Assembly: GCA_016787085.1 (NCBI GenBank)
Contig: JAEUVJ010000061.1
Span: 1-64,000 of the forward strand
Direction: 5' to 3'
From: Chitinophagaceae bacterium
Lineage (GTDB): Bacteria > Bacteroidota > Bacteroidia > Chitinophagales > Chitinophagaceae
Length of the DNA: 64,000 nucleotides
Positions within the stretch are counted from its first letter, which is position 1; every line of letters starts with the position of its first letter. The notes beneath the pieces were generated by a model that was not told where the DNA came from, did no database searches, and saw only the letters and a program-made list of their open reading frames with translations. Positions 47,920-53,797 of this stretch are shown in pieces. The position numbers and the translations under genes are program-made.

Positions 47920-49034
47920 GGACGCTGAGATTTCTATTACAAAAAGAATTCAGGCAGATATTCCGTGACCCTTCCATTCTGCGCATCATATTCGTGATGC
48001 CCATGATACAATTACTCATTTTACCCTGGGCGGCAGATTATGAAGTAAAGGATATCAACCTGGCAGTGGTGGATCATGATCATTCTGATTATTCGCGGCA
48101 GTTGGTGTCAAAGATCACGGCATCGGGTTATTTCCGATTGCAGGATTATACAGCTTCGTATCAATCAGCGTTGCATGAAATAGAGAAGGATAATGCTGAT
48201 CTTATTCTGGAAATACCTGCGTCATTTGAGAAGCACCTGGTGAAAGAAGATAAAGCCACTTTGTTCTTGGCAGTGAATGCGATTAACGGGACAAAAGCCA
48301 ATCTTGGCGGCAGTTATCTTAAAAGTATCATTCAGGATTATAACAGTGAGGTCAGGACGGAATGGATACAATTTCCCCGGTTCAGCCCGGAAACCCAAAT
48401 TGAAGTCACTTCTTCCAACTGGTTCAACCCGCTGATGAATTATAAGTACTTTATGGTACCGGGTATATTGGTGATATTGGTAACCATGGTCGGGTCTTTC
48501 CTGGCGGCTTTGAATATAGTGAAGGAAAAAGAGATAGGCACCATTGAGCAAATTAATGTTACACCTGTTAAGAAGTACCAGTTCATTTTAGGTAAGCTGA
48601 TCCCATTCTGGGTGCTGGGGTTGCTTATCCTTTCTATTGGGCTACTGATCTCCCGGGTGGCGTATGGTATAGTACCTGCCGGCAGTTTTTTGACCATTTA
48701 CGTTTTTGCGACTGTTTACCTGCTGGCAGTACTTGGGCTGGGTCTGTTGGTTTCAACATTCACCAGTACCCAGCAACAGGCTATGCTTATTTCCTTTTTT
48801 ATGATGATGGTCTTTATACTTCTTGGTGGTTTGTATACTTCTATTGACAGTATGCCGGAATGGGCGCAGGTGATCACGAAGATCAACCCCGTTTCCTACT
48901 TTATAGATGTTATGCGCATGGTAATATTAAAGGGTAGCAGTCTGGGGGATATTAAATATCACATACTGACAGTTCTTGGGTTCGCAGTTTTTTTCAATGG
49001 ATGGGCAGTTATCAGTTACAGGAAGAGGTCATAA
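47916..49034 (+). CDS. ABC-2 type permease 2 (YbhR-like)
   Basis: A 372-residue ABC-2 permease. N-terminal helix (about 22-42), an extracytoplasmic domain, then helices including M-V-P-G-I-L-V-I-L-V-T-M-V-G-S-F and V-K-E-K-E-I-G-T-I-E-Q-I-N-V-T-P, ending F-N-G-W-A-V-I-S-Y-R-K-R-S. Same architecture as the previous permease, likely a heterodimer. Last gene of the efflux operon; the next gene starts 89 bases later with its own promoter. Confidence 0.9.
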   Translation: MRTLRFLLQKEFRQIFRDPSILRIIFVMPMIQLLILPWAADYEVKDINLAVVDHDHSDYSRQLVSKITASGYFRLQDYTASYQSALHEIEKDNADLILEIPASFEKHLVKEDKATLFLAVNAINGTKANLGGSYLKSIIQDYNSEVRTEWIQFPRFSPETQIEVTSSNWFNPLMNYKYFMVPGILVILVTMVGSFLAALNIVKEKEIGTIEQINVTPVKKYQFILGKLIPFWVLGLLILSIGLLISRVAYGIVPAGSFLTIYVFATVYLLAVLGLGLLVSTFTSTQQQAMLISFFMMMVFILLGGLYTSIDSMPEWAQVITKINPVSYFIDVMRMVILKGSSLGDIKYHILTVLGFAVFFNGWAVISYRKRS

Positions 49035-49073
49035 AGCTGTGGATAAATGGTCCTTTTCGGGTAAAAGTCATTT

Positions 49074-49102
49074 TTTGGTCACGGCAATCTTTTTTATATT
49101 CG
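49074..49102 (+). promoter_or_regulatory. Probable promoter of the 130-residue hypothetical gene
   Basis: TTTG (49074-49077) and TATATTCG (49095-49102, one mismatch to TAnnTTTG), 17 bases apart; start codon at 49124. Confidence 0.4.
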
Positions 49103-49123
49103 GAGTATCAAAAACGAATTGCT

Positions 49124-49516
49124 ATGCTAAAAATCGGAGAATTAAAACCCGGCGACATCGTAAAAGTAAATGATGACGGGGTGGAAAGAGAGGGCACGGT
49201 GGTCCGTGTCAGCCATGAAGAGCACCAGGCGTTGATAGACAACGGTATCCAGGAATTCTGGTACAGTCAGGAAGACATTACATCAGTTCCCCTGGATGAA
49301 GGTCACCTGATAAAGCTCGGATTTGAAAGACAGGACCTTGACGGGGCTGTCAAATACCTGAAAGGGGCTTTCCGGCTGGTAACACCCCGAAAGGGCGATT
49401 TCTCCAATATTGAGATGTGGTACCGGGAAGACCGGCGCCATTTTAGCTTCCCGTTAGGCGTTCATGAGCTTCAAAATCTGCATCTTTCCATGACGAAGGT
49501 GCCTTTGGAAGTGTAG
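49124..49516 (+). CDS. Conserved hypothetical protein
   Basis: A 130-residue soluble protein. N-terminal small beta-barrel (K-I-G-E-L-K-P-G-D-I-V-K-V-N-D-D-G-V-E-R-E-G-T-V-V-R-V-S), then L-I-D-N-G-I-Q-E-F-W-Y-S-Q-E-D-I and a C-terminal part with F-E-R, W-Y-R-E-D-R-R-H-F-S-F-P-L-G-V-H-E-L-Q-N-L. The pattern I-x-L-x-x-x-x-L-x-x-L-G-F also recalls short DUF-type proteins in Bacteroidota. No function known. Start codon ATG 49124 preferred; the longer frame from 49001 overlaps the permease gene. Confidence 0.7.
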   Translation: MLKIGELKPGDIVKVNDDGVEREGTVVRVSHEEHQALIDNGIQEFWYSQEDITSVPLDEGHLIKLGFERQDLDGAVKYLKGAFRLVTPRKGDFSNIEMWYREDRRHFSFPLGVHELQNLHLSMTKVPLEV

Positions 49517-49567
49517 AAGGGCGGAAATAAGGGAACTCCAATTGAAAATCAAGCATATTTTTTACAC

Positions 49568-49596
49568 AACCCTGAAAAAAAATCAGGGTTTTTTCA
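49568..49596 (+). terminator. Rho-independent terminator before infA
   Basis: AACCCTGA (49568-49575) pairs with TCAGGGTT (49583-49590) over seven A, then TTTTTT. Ends the gene at 49124-49516. Confidence 0.85.
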
Positions 49597-49615
49597 TTTT
49601 TAGGCTTGTTCCGCC

Positions 49616-49623
49616 TATCTTTG
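49616..49623 (+). promoter_or_regulatory. -7 box of the alpha-operon promoter
   Basis: TATCTTTG matches TAnnTTTG, 15 bases before the infA start codon; the preceding T-rich run lacks a clear -33 TTTG. Confidence 0.55.
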
Positions 49624-49638
49624 CAGCCCCAAAAATAT

Positions 49639-49857
49639 ATGTCGAAACAACCCCTTATTAAACAAGATGGTACGATCATAGAGGCCCTTTCAAACGCTAT
49701 GTTTCGGGTAAAGCTCGAAAATGGCCACGAAATCCTCGCTACCATCTCAGGGAAAATGAGAATGCACTATATCCGCATTCTGCCAGGGGATAAGGTAGGG
49801 GTCGAAATGTCGCCATACGATCTGAGCAGGGGAAGGATCATATTCAGGTATAAGTAA
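49639..49857 (+). CDS. infA: Translation initiation factor IF-1
   Basis: A 72-residue OB-fold protein that binds the A site of the small ribosomal subunit during initiation. Hallmarks: K-Q-D-G-T-I-I-E-A-L-S-N-A-M-F-R-V-K-L-E-N-G, G-K-M-R-M-H-Y-I-R-I-L-P-G-D-K-V, and E-M-S-P-Y-D-L-S-R-G-R-I-I-F-R-Y. Start ATG 49639 (M-S-K-Q-P); the frame is open further upstream. First gene of the alpha operon here. Confidence 0.97.
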   Translation: MSKQPLIKQDGTIIEALSNAMFRVKLENGHEILATISGKMRMHYIRILPGDKVGVEMSPYDLSRGRIIFRYK

Positions 49858-49947
49858 GCTGTTAGCTGTCAGCGTTTAGCTGTTAGCAAAAGCAGATAAA
49901 TATTAACAGGGATAGCTAAAAGCCAAAAGCTAATAGCTAAAAGCTTA
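49857..49947. repeat. AGCT-rich spacer repeat 1
   Basis: Spacer between infA and rpmJ: AGCTGTTAGCTGTCAGC, TTTAGCTGTTAGC, ATAGCTAAAAGCC and CTAATAGCTAAAAGCTT. Units of ten to eleven bases with AGCT cores, each nearly palindromic. Confidence 0.6.
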
Positions 49948-49952
49948 AAAAA

Positions 49953-50069
49953 ATGAAAGTAAGAGCATCTATTAAAAAGCGCAGCGCTGATTGTAAGATT
50001 GTTCGCCGTAAAGGCAGGCTGTATGTGATCAACAAAAAGAATCCCCGTTTCAAGCAGAGGCAGGGATAA
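49953..50069 (+). CDS. rpmJ: 50S ribosomal protein L36 (zinc-free type)
   Basis: A 38-residue protein beginning M-K-V-R-A-S-I-K-K-R-S-A-D-C-K and ending N-K-K-N-P-R-F-K-Q-R-Q-G. Of the usual zinc ligands (C11, C14, C27, H32 in the C+ form), only C14 remains; the other positions are Ser, Asn and Phe (by eye), so it is a C- form. Second gene of the alpha operon. Too short for a simple length cut-off, so easy to miss. Confidence 0.93.
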   Translation: MKVRASIKKRSADCKIVRRKGRLYVINKKNPRFKQRQG

Positions 50070-50070
50070 G

Positions 50071-50143
50071 AATAGCTGTGAGCATATAGCTATTAGCTAC
50101 GAGCTTTAAACTCGAAGCTCAAAGCTCAGAACTCGTGGCTAAA
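50071..50143. repeat. AGCT-rich spacer repeat 2
   Basis: Between rpmJ and rpsM: GCTGTGAGCATATAGCTATT, AGCTACGAGCTTTAAACTCG, AAGCTCAAAGCTC and AGAACTCGTGGCTAAAAAC. Confidence 0.6.
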
Positions 50144-50178
50144 AACTAATAAAGACAAACAATAAACTAAAGTAAGAT

Positions 50179-50559
50179 ATGGCTCGTATTGCCGGTGTTG
50201 ACTTACCAAAAAATAAAAGAGGCGAAATAGGTCTTACCTACATATTTGGTATTGGCCCTTCTACTGCCAAATACATCCTGGACAAGAATAGTATCGACAG
50301 GAGTAAAAAAGTTCATGAATGGAATGACGATGAGCTGAATGCGATTCGTAATACCATCACAGAAGAGCTGAAGGTAGAAGGTCAGTTGCGTTCAGAAGTG
50401 CAGATGAGCATCAAGCGTTTGCTTGATATCGCCTGTTACCGTGGTCTTCGTCATCGTAAGGGTCTGCCGGTTCGTGGTCAGCGCACCAAGACAAATAGCC
50501 GTACAAGAAAAGGTAAACGTAAGACGGTAGCCGGTAAAAAGAAGGCACCTAAGAAGTAA
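50179..50559 (+). CDS. rpsM: 30S ribosomal protein S13
   Basis: A 126-residue protein of the small subunit head, contacting the P-site tRNA and the large subunit. Starts M-A-R-I-A-G-V-D-L-P-K-N-K-R, has T-Y-I-F-G-I-G-P-S-T-A, Y-R-G-L-R-H-R-K-G-L-P-V-R-G-Q-R-T-K-T-N-S-R-T-R-K-G, and a Lys-rich tail. Full length. Standard place in the alpha operon. Confidence 0.97.
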   Translation: MARIAGVDLPKNKRGEIGLTYIFGIGPSTAKYILDKNSIDRSKKVHEWNDDELNAIRNTITEELKVEGQLRSEVQMSIKRLLDIACYRGLRHRKGLPVRGQRTKTNSRTRKGKRKTVAGKKKAPKK

Positions 50560-50564
50560 TTATC

Positions 50565-50599
50565 AATTGACGATCGAAAATTTTCGATTGTCAATTTTT
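50565..50599 (+). promoter_or_regulatory. Intra-operon hairpin between rpsM and rpsK
   Basis: AATTGACGATCGAAAA (50565-50580) pairs with TTTTCGATTGTCAATT (50581-50596; one G-T pair), followed by TTT. As a terminator it would act inside the operon, perhaps partially. A second small hairpin (CCCGAT-GAAA-ATCGGG, GNRA loop) sits at about 50664-50679. Confidence 0.6.
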
Positions 50600-50718
50600 A
50601 CAGACTTACAATTTTTGAATCAATACCGGATAGCTTCGTAGGTCAGCAGGAGGGTTGATTCAGTCCCGATGAAAATCGGGGTGATTTATAAAGTAAAGAT
50701 TACCTCAGAACAACAATT

Positions 50719-51135
50719 ATGGCAAAAGCACAACAAGCAACGCAGCAGCCCAGTGCAAAGGCTGCCGCAAAAAAGAGGGTGGTGAAAGTGGATTCCTATG
50801 GTGATGCCCACATTTCTGCAACTTTCAACAACATTATTGTAAGTCTTACTAACAAGACCGGCCAGGTTATCTCCTGGAGCAGTGCAGGCAAAATGGGTTT
50901 CAAGGGTTCAAAAAAGAACACTCCCTATGCCGCACAACTGGCTGCATCTGATGCTGCTAAAACAGCTTTTGATGCTGGTCTCAAACGTGTAGATGTGTAT
51001 GTAAAAGGCCCTGGAGCAGGTCGTGAAAGTGCCATCCGTTCACTTTCTCAATCTGGTATTGAGATAGTGATAATCAAAGACGTAACTCCGTTACCGCACA
51101 ACGGTTGCCGTCCTCCGAAAAAGAGAAGAGTATAA
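50719..51135 (+). CDS. rpsK: 30S ribosomal protein S11
   Basis: A 138-residue protein of the small subunit platform near the E site. N-terminal extension rich in Ala and Gln (A-K-A-Q-Q-A-T-Q-Q-P), then D-A-H-I-S-A-T-F-N-N-I-I-V-S-L-T-N, S-S-A-G-K-M-G-F-K-G-S-K-K-N-T-P-Y-A-A, V-Y-V-K-G-P-G-A-G-R-E-S-A-I-R, and I-I-K-D-V-T-P-L-P-H-N-G-C-R-P-P-K-K-R-R-V. Full length. Confidence 0.97.
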   Translation: MAKAQQATQQPSAKAAAKKRVVKVDSYGDAHISATFNNIIVSLTNKTGQVISWSSAGKMGFKGSKKNTPYAAQLAASDAAKTAFDAGLKRVDVYVKGPGAGRESAIRSLSQSGIEIVIIKDVTPLPHNGCRPPKKRRV

Positions 51136-51210
51136 CGAGAAGAAGCTACGAGCAAATAGCTAATAGCCTAAGAACCCGCAGCTAAAAAGCTCACAACTCG
51201 CAGCTCACAC
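51131..51210. repeat. AGCT-rich spacer repeat 3
   Basis: Between rpsK and rpsD: AAGCTACGAGCAAATAGC, TAATAGCCTAAGAACC, GCAGCTAAAAAGCTC, ACAACTCGCAGCTCAC. Confidence 0.55.
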
Positions 51211-51245
51211 ATATTTTGAGCCATTTTGGTTTCATTTAAACAAAG

Positions 51246-51288
51246 GGCGCCTGATTGATTTTTTAACGCTTTTACTGATCAGAGCGCC
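51246..51288 (+). promoter_or_regulatory. rpsD leader hairpin
   Basis: GGCGCCTGAT (51246-51255) pairs with ATCAGAGCGCC (51278-51288) with one bulged A (51283), and a 22-base loop including a T-run. It lies 31 bases before rpsD. S4 is an RNA-binding repressor of its own operon in other bacteria, so a leader target is plausible, but not shown. Confidence 0.55.
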
Positions 51289-51318
51289 GTTTCAAAAAAG
51301 CGTAAATGAATAAAAACT

Positions 51319-51924
51319 ATGGCACGTTACAATGGTCCCAAGACCAAGATTTCCCGCATTTTTGGTGAGCCTATTTTAGGCAATGGTAAATGGCTGAACA
51401 AGAACAGCAACCCTCCCGGCCAGCATGGCGCTGCCCGCAAACGCAAAAGCTTAGGCGAATATGCGCTTCAGTTGCGTGAAAAGCAGAAGGCCAAATACAC
51501 GTATGGTGTACTGGAAAAACAGTTCCGCAAAACTTTTGAAGAAGCTGCACGTCGCAAAGGTGTGACCGGTGAGAACCTGATCAAGTTACTCGAAGCCCGT
51601 CTCGATAATGCTGTTTTCCGTATGGGAATAGCACCAAGCCGCCCCGCAGCACGCCAGTTGGTAAGCCACAAGCACATCGAAGTGAATGGTGATGTGGTGA
51701 ACGTTCCTTCTTATCAACTTAAACCAGGCGACGTTGTTACTATTAAAGAAGGCAGCAAAGGAAGAACTTCTATCACCAGTGTTGTTCGTGCCAAGAACCC
51801 GAAATTCAACTGGCTTGACTGGAGTGAGACTGAATTCAAAGGTACTTTTATCACTTACCCTGAAAGGGAGAGTGTTCCTGAGAATATCAAAGAGCAACTG
51901 ATCGTCGAGTTGTACAGCAAGTAA
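51319..51924 (+). CDS. rpsD: 30S ribosomal protein S4
   Basis: A 201-residue primary assembly protein that binds 16S rRNA and can act as a repressor of its operon. Starts M-A-R-Y-N-G-P-K-T-K-I-S-R, has L-G-E-Y-A-L-Q-L-R-E-K-Q-K-A, an S4 RNA-binding domain (R-L-D-N-A-V-F-R-M-G-I-A-P-S-R-P-A-A-R-Q-L-V to V-N-V-P-S-Y-Q-L), and ends Q-L-I-V-E-L-Y-S-K. Full length, without a zinc ribbon. Confidence 0.97.
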   Translation: MARYNGPKTKISRIFGEPILGNGKWLNKNSNPPGQHGAARKRKSLGEYALQLREKQKAKYTYGVLEKQFRKTFEEAARRKGVTGENLIKLLEARLDNAVFRMGIAPSRPAARQLVSHKHIEVNGDVVNVPSYQLKPGDVVTIKEGSKGRTSITSVVRAKNPKFNWLDWSETEFKGTFITYPERESVPENIKEQLIVELYSK

Positions 51925-51997
51925 TAGCTGTGAGCCGGCAGCTATGAGCGCTGAAACAGCAAGTCTCGTAGCCCAAAGCCTGGAACTCGCCGCTCTG
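51924..51997. repeat. AGCT-rich spacer repeat 4
   Basis: Between rpsD and rpoA: AATAGCTGTGAGCCGGCAGC, ATGAGCGCTGAAACAGC, CCTGGAACTCGCCGCTC. More degenerate than the other spacers. Confidence 0.45.
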
Positions 51998-52030
51998 TTC
52001 ATTTATCATTTTTAAAATTAAATCTGAAAT

Positions 52031-53032
52031 ATGGCCATTTTAAATTTCCAAAAACCGGATAAAATAATATTACAGAAGGCTACTGATTTCGAGGCTCAGT
52101 TCGAGTTTCGCCCGCTGGAGCCTGGTTACGGTGTTACGATCGGTAATGCTCTTCGCCGTGTATTACTGAATTCACTGGAAGGATATGCCATCGTAGGAGT
52201 GAAGATCGAGGGGGTGGACCATGAATTCGCCACCATGAAAGGTGTAAGCGAAGATGTGGTGGAAATATTCCTGAACCTGAAACAGGTTCGCTTCAAAAAG
52301 ATAGTAGACCATGAAGTGGCTAATGAAAAGATCATCCTTTCTTTAAGAAACAGGACTGAGTTCACAGCTGGCATGATCGGTGAGGCTACACACTCATTCC
52401 AGATCATGAACCCTGATCTGTTGATCTGTACACTCGATTCTTCTGCAAAAATGGAGATCGAACTGACGATCGGTAAAGGCCGCGGTTATGTCCCTGCTGA
52501 AGAAAATAAGCCAAAAGATGCCCCGATGGGCTATATCCCGATCGACGCTATTTACACCCCGATAAAGAATGTAAAGTACACGATCGAAAATACCCGTGTG
52601 GAGCAAAGGACAGATTTCGAAAAGCTGATCATGGAGGTTTCTACTGATGGAACGATTCACCCTGAAGAAGCAGTAAAACAGGCTTCGCGTATCCTGATCC
52701 AGCACCTGATGATCATCACTGATGAGAATATCACATTCGACAATAAAGAGGAGAAGAAGGAAGACCTGGTAGATGAGCAGACACTGCAACTTCGCAAAGT
52801 GCTGAAGACGCCGCTCGAGGATCTCGATCTTTCTGTGCGTGCCTTCAACTGTCTGAAAGCCGCCAAGATCAATTCACTGAGCGAACTGGTGCAGTATGAG
52901 CAGGAAGACCTGATGAAGTTCCGCAACTTCGGTCAGAAGTCCCTCGCTGAGATCGAGCAGGTATTGACTGAAAGGGGCCTCCATTTTGGTATGGACCTTC
53001 AAAAATTAGGTGTTGATAAAGACGAACTGTAA
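52031..53032 (+). CDS. rpoA: RNA polymerase subunit alpha
   Basis: A 333-residue subunit that dimerises to nucleate the RNA polymerase core and contacts regulators and UP elements. N-terminal domain (about 1-235: G-Y-G-V-T-I-G-N-A-L-R-R-V-L-L-N-S-L, V-D-H-E-F-A-T-M-K-G-V) and C-terminal domain (about 260-320: L-D-L-S-V-R-A-F-N-C-L-K, D-L-M-K-F-R-N-F-G-Q-K-S-L-A-E-I). Ends F-G-M-D-L-Q-K. Standard place after rpsD. Confidence 0.97.
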   Translation: MAILNFQKPDKIILQKATDFEAQFEFRPLEPGYGVTIGNALRRVLLNSLEGYAIVGVKIEGVDHEFATMKGVSEDVVEIFLNLKQVRFKKIVDHEVANEKIILSLRNRTEFTAGMIGEATHSFQIMNPDLLICTLDSSAKMEIELTIGKGRGYVPAEENKPKDAPMGYIPIDAIYTPIKNVKYTIENTRVEQRTDFEKLIMEVSTDGTIHPEEAVKQASRILIQHLMIITDENITFDNKEEKKEDLVDEQTLQLRKVLKTPLEDLDLSVRAFNCLKAAKINSLSELVQYEQEDLMKFRNFGQKSLAEIEQVLTERGLHFGMDLQKLGVDKDEL

Positions 53033-53034
53033 AT

Positions 53035-53098
53035 ACAGCTGTGAGCAATAAGCTTCGAGTAAAAGCTCGGAGCTCAAGACTCGAAACTCATAGCTTTT
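53035..53098. repeat. AGCT-rich spacer repeat 5
   Basis: Between rpoA and rplQ: CAGCTGTGAGCAATAAGC, AAAAGCTCGGAGCTC, GACTCGAAACTCATAGC. Confidence 0.55.
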
Positions 53099-53109
53099 TA
53101 TAAAATGTA

Positions 53110-53136
53110 GGTCAGAATTCCTGACACGGTCTGACC
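53110..53136 (+). promoter_or_regulatory. Competing hairpins before rplQ
   Basis: GGTCAG at 53110-53115 can pair either with CTGAC at 53121-53125 or with CTGACC at 53131-53136, giving two exclusive folds. The distance to the rplQ start codon is 17 bases. Function unknown. Confidence 0.4.
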
Positions 53137-53153
53137 GAATAAAACTTAACGTC

Positions 53154-53645
53154 ATGCGTCACGGAGACAAAATCAAAAATTTAAGCCGCACCAAGGCACA
53201 TAGAGATGCTTTGCTGAGTAACCTGGCTTGTCAGCTGTTTCAGCACAAAAGGATCGTTACCACACTCGCAAAAGCAAAGGCTTTGCGTGTATATGCTGAA
53301 CCGCTGATCACAAAAGGAAAAGAAAACACCACTCACCAGCGCCGTGTAGTATTCAGTTACCTGCAGGATAAAGAAGCTGTAAAGGAACTGTTCGGCGCCA
53401 TCGCTGAAAAAATAGCTGGCCGCCCCGGGGGCTATACCCGTATCATTAAGCTAGGCGCACGTTCCGGCGACAATGCTGAACAAGCATTGATCGAACTGGT
53501 TGACTTTAACGAGATTTACGGTAAGGGTAAGGGAGAAGAGAAAGCAGCTGCCAAAAAAACACGTCGTTCCGGTGGTAAGAAGAAGGCCGCTGAAACAACT
53601 GAAAAGGCAGAAGAAACAACCGCTCCGGAAAAGTCTGCTGAGTAA
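53154..53645 (+). CDS. rplQ: 50S ribosomal protein L17
   Basis: A 163-residue large-subunit protein. Core (1-118): M-R-H-G-D-K-I-K-N-L-S-R-T-K-A-H-R, L-A-C-Q-L-F-Q-H-K-R-I-V-T-T, G-G-Y-T-R-I-I-K-L-G-A-R-S-G-D-N-A. A long, low-complexity Lys/Ala/Glu/Thr tail of about 40 residues (A-A-A-K-K-T-R-R-S-G-G-K-K-K-A-A) follows, as often in Bacteroidota L17. Last gene of the alpha operon, followed by a strong terminator. Confidence 0.96.
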   Translation: MRHGDKIKNLSRTKAHRDALLSNLACQLFQHKRIVTTLAKAKALRVYAEPLITKGKENTTHQRRVVFSYLQDKEAVKELFGAIAEKIAGRPGGYTRIIKLGARSGDNAEQALIELVDFNEIYGKGKGEEKAAAKKTRRSGGKKKAAETTEKAEETTAPEKSAE

Positions 53646-53672
53646 CTTGGTACTACTTAATTTACCATATCG

Positions 53673-53700
53673 AAACCCCGGAGTTATCCGGGGTTTTTTG
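53673..53700 (+). terminator. Terminator of the alpha operon
   Basis: AAACCCCGG (53673-53681) pairs with CCGGGGTTT (53688-53696) across a 6-base loop, followed by T residues. Confidence 0.88.
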
Positions 53701-53797
53701 TTTTGAACCGACTTGTAGTTTTTGACAGGGCAGCTAAAATGATTTATTTTCACCATGCATTTTGCTGCTTGCTATACACACCAATCAAACTGACTAA

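Noticed and set aside
49857..53098. CRISPR array in the ribosomal operon
   Set aside because: The repeated units are only about ten bases, degenerate, contiguous and without uniform spacers.
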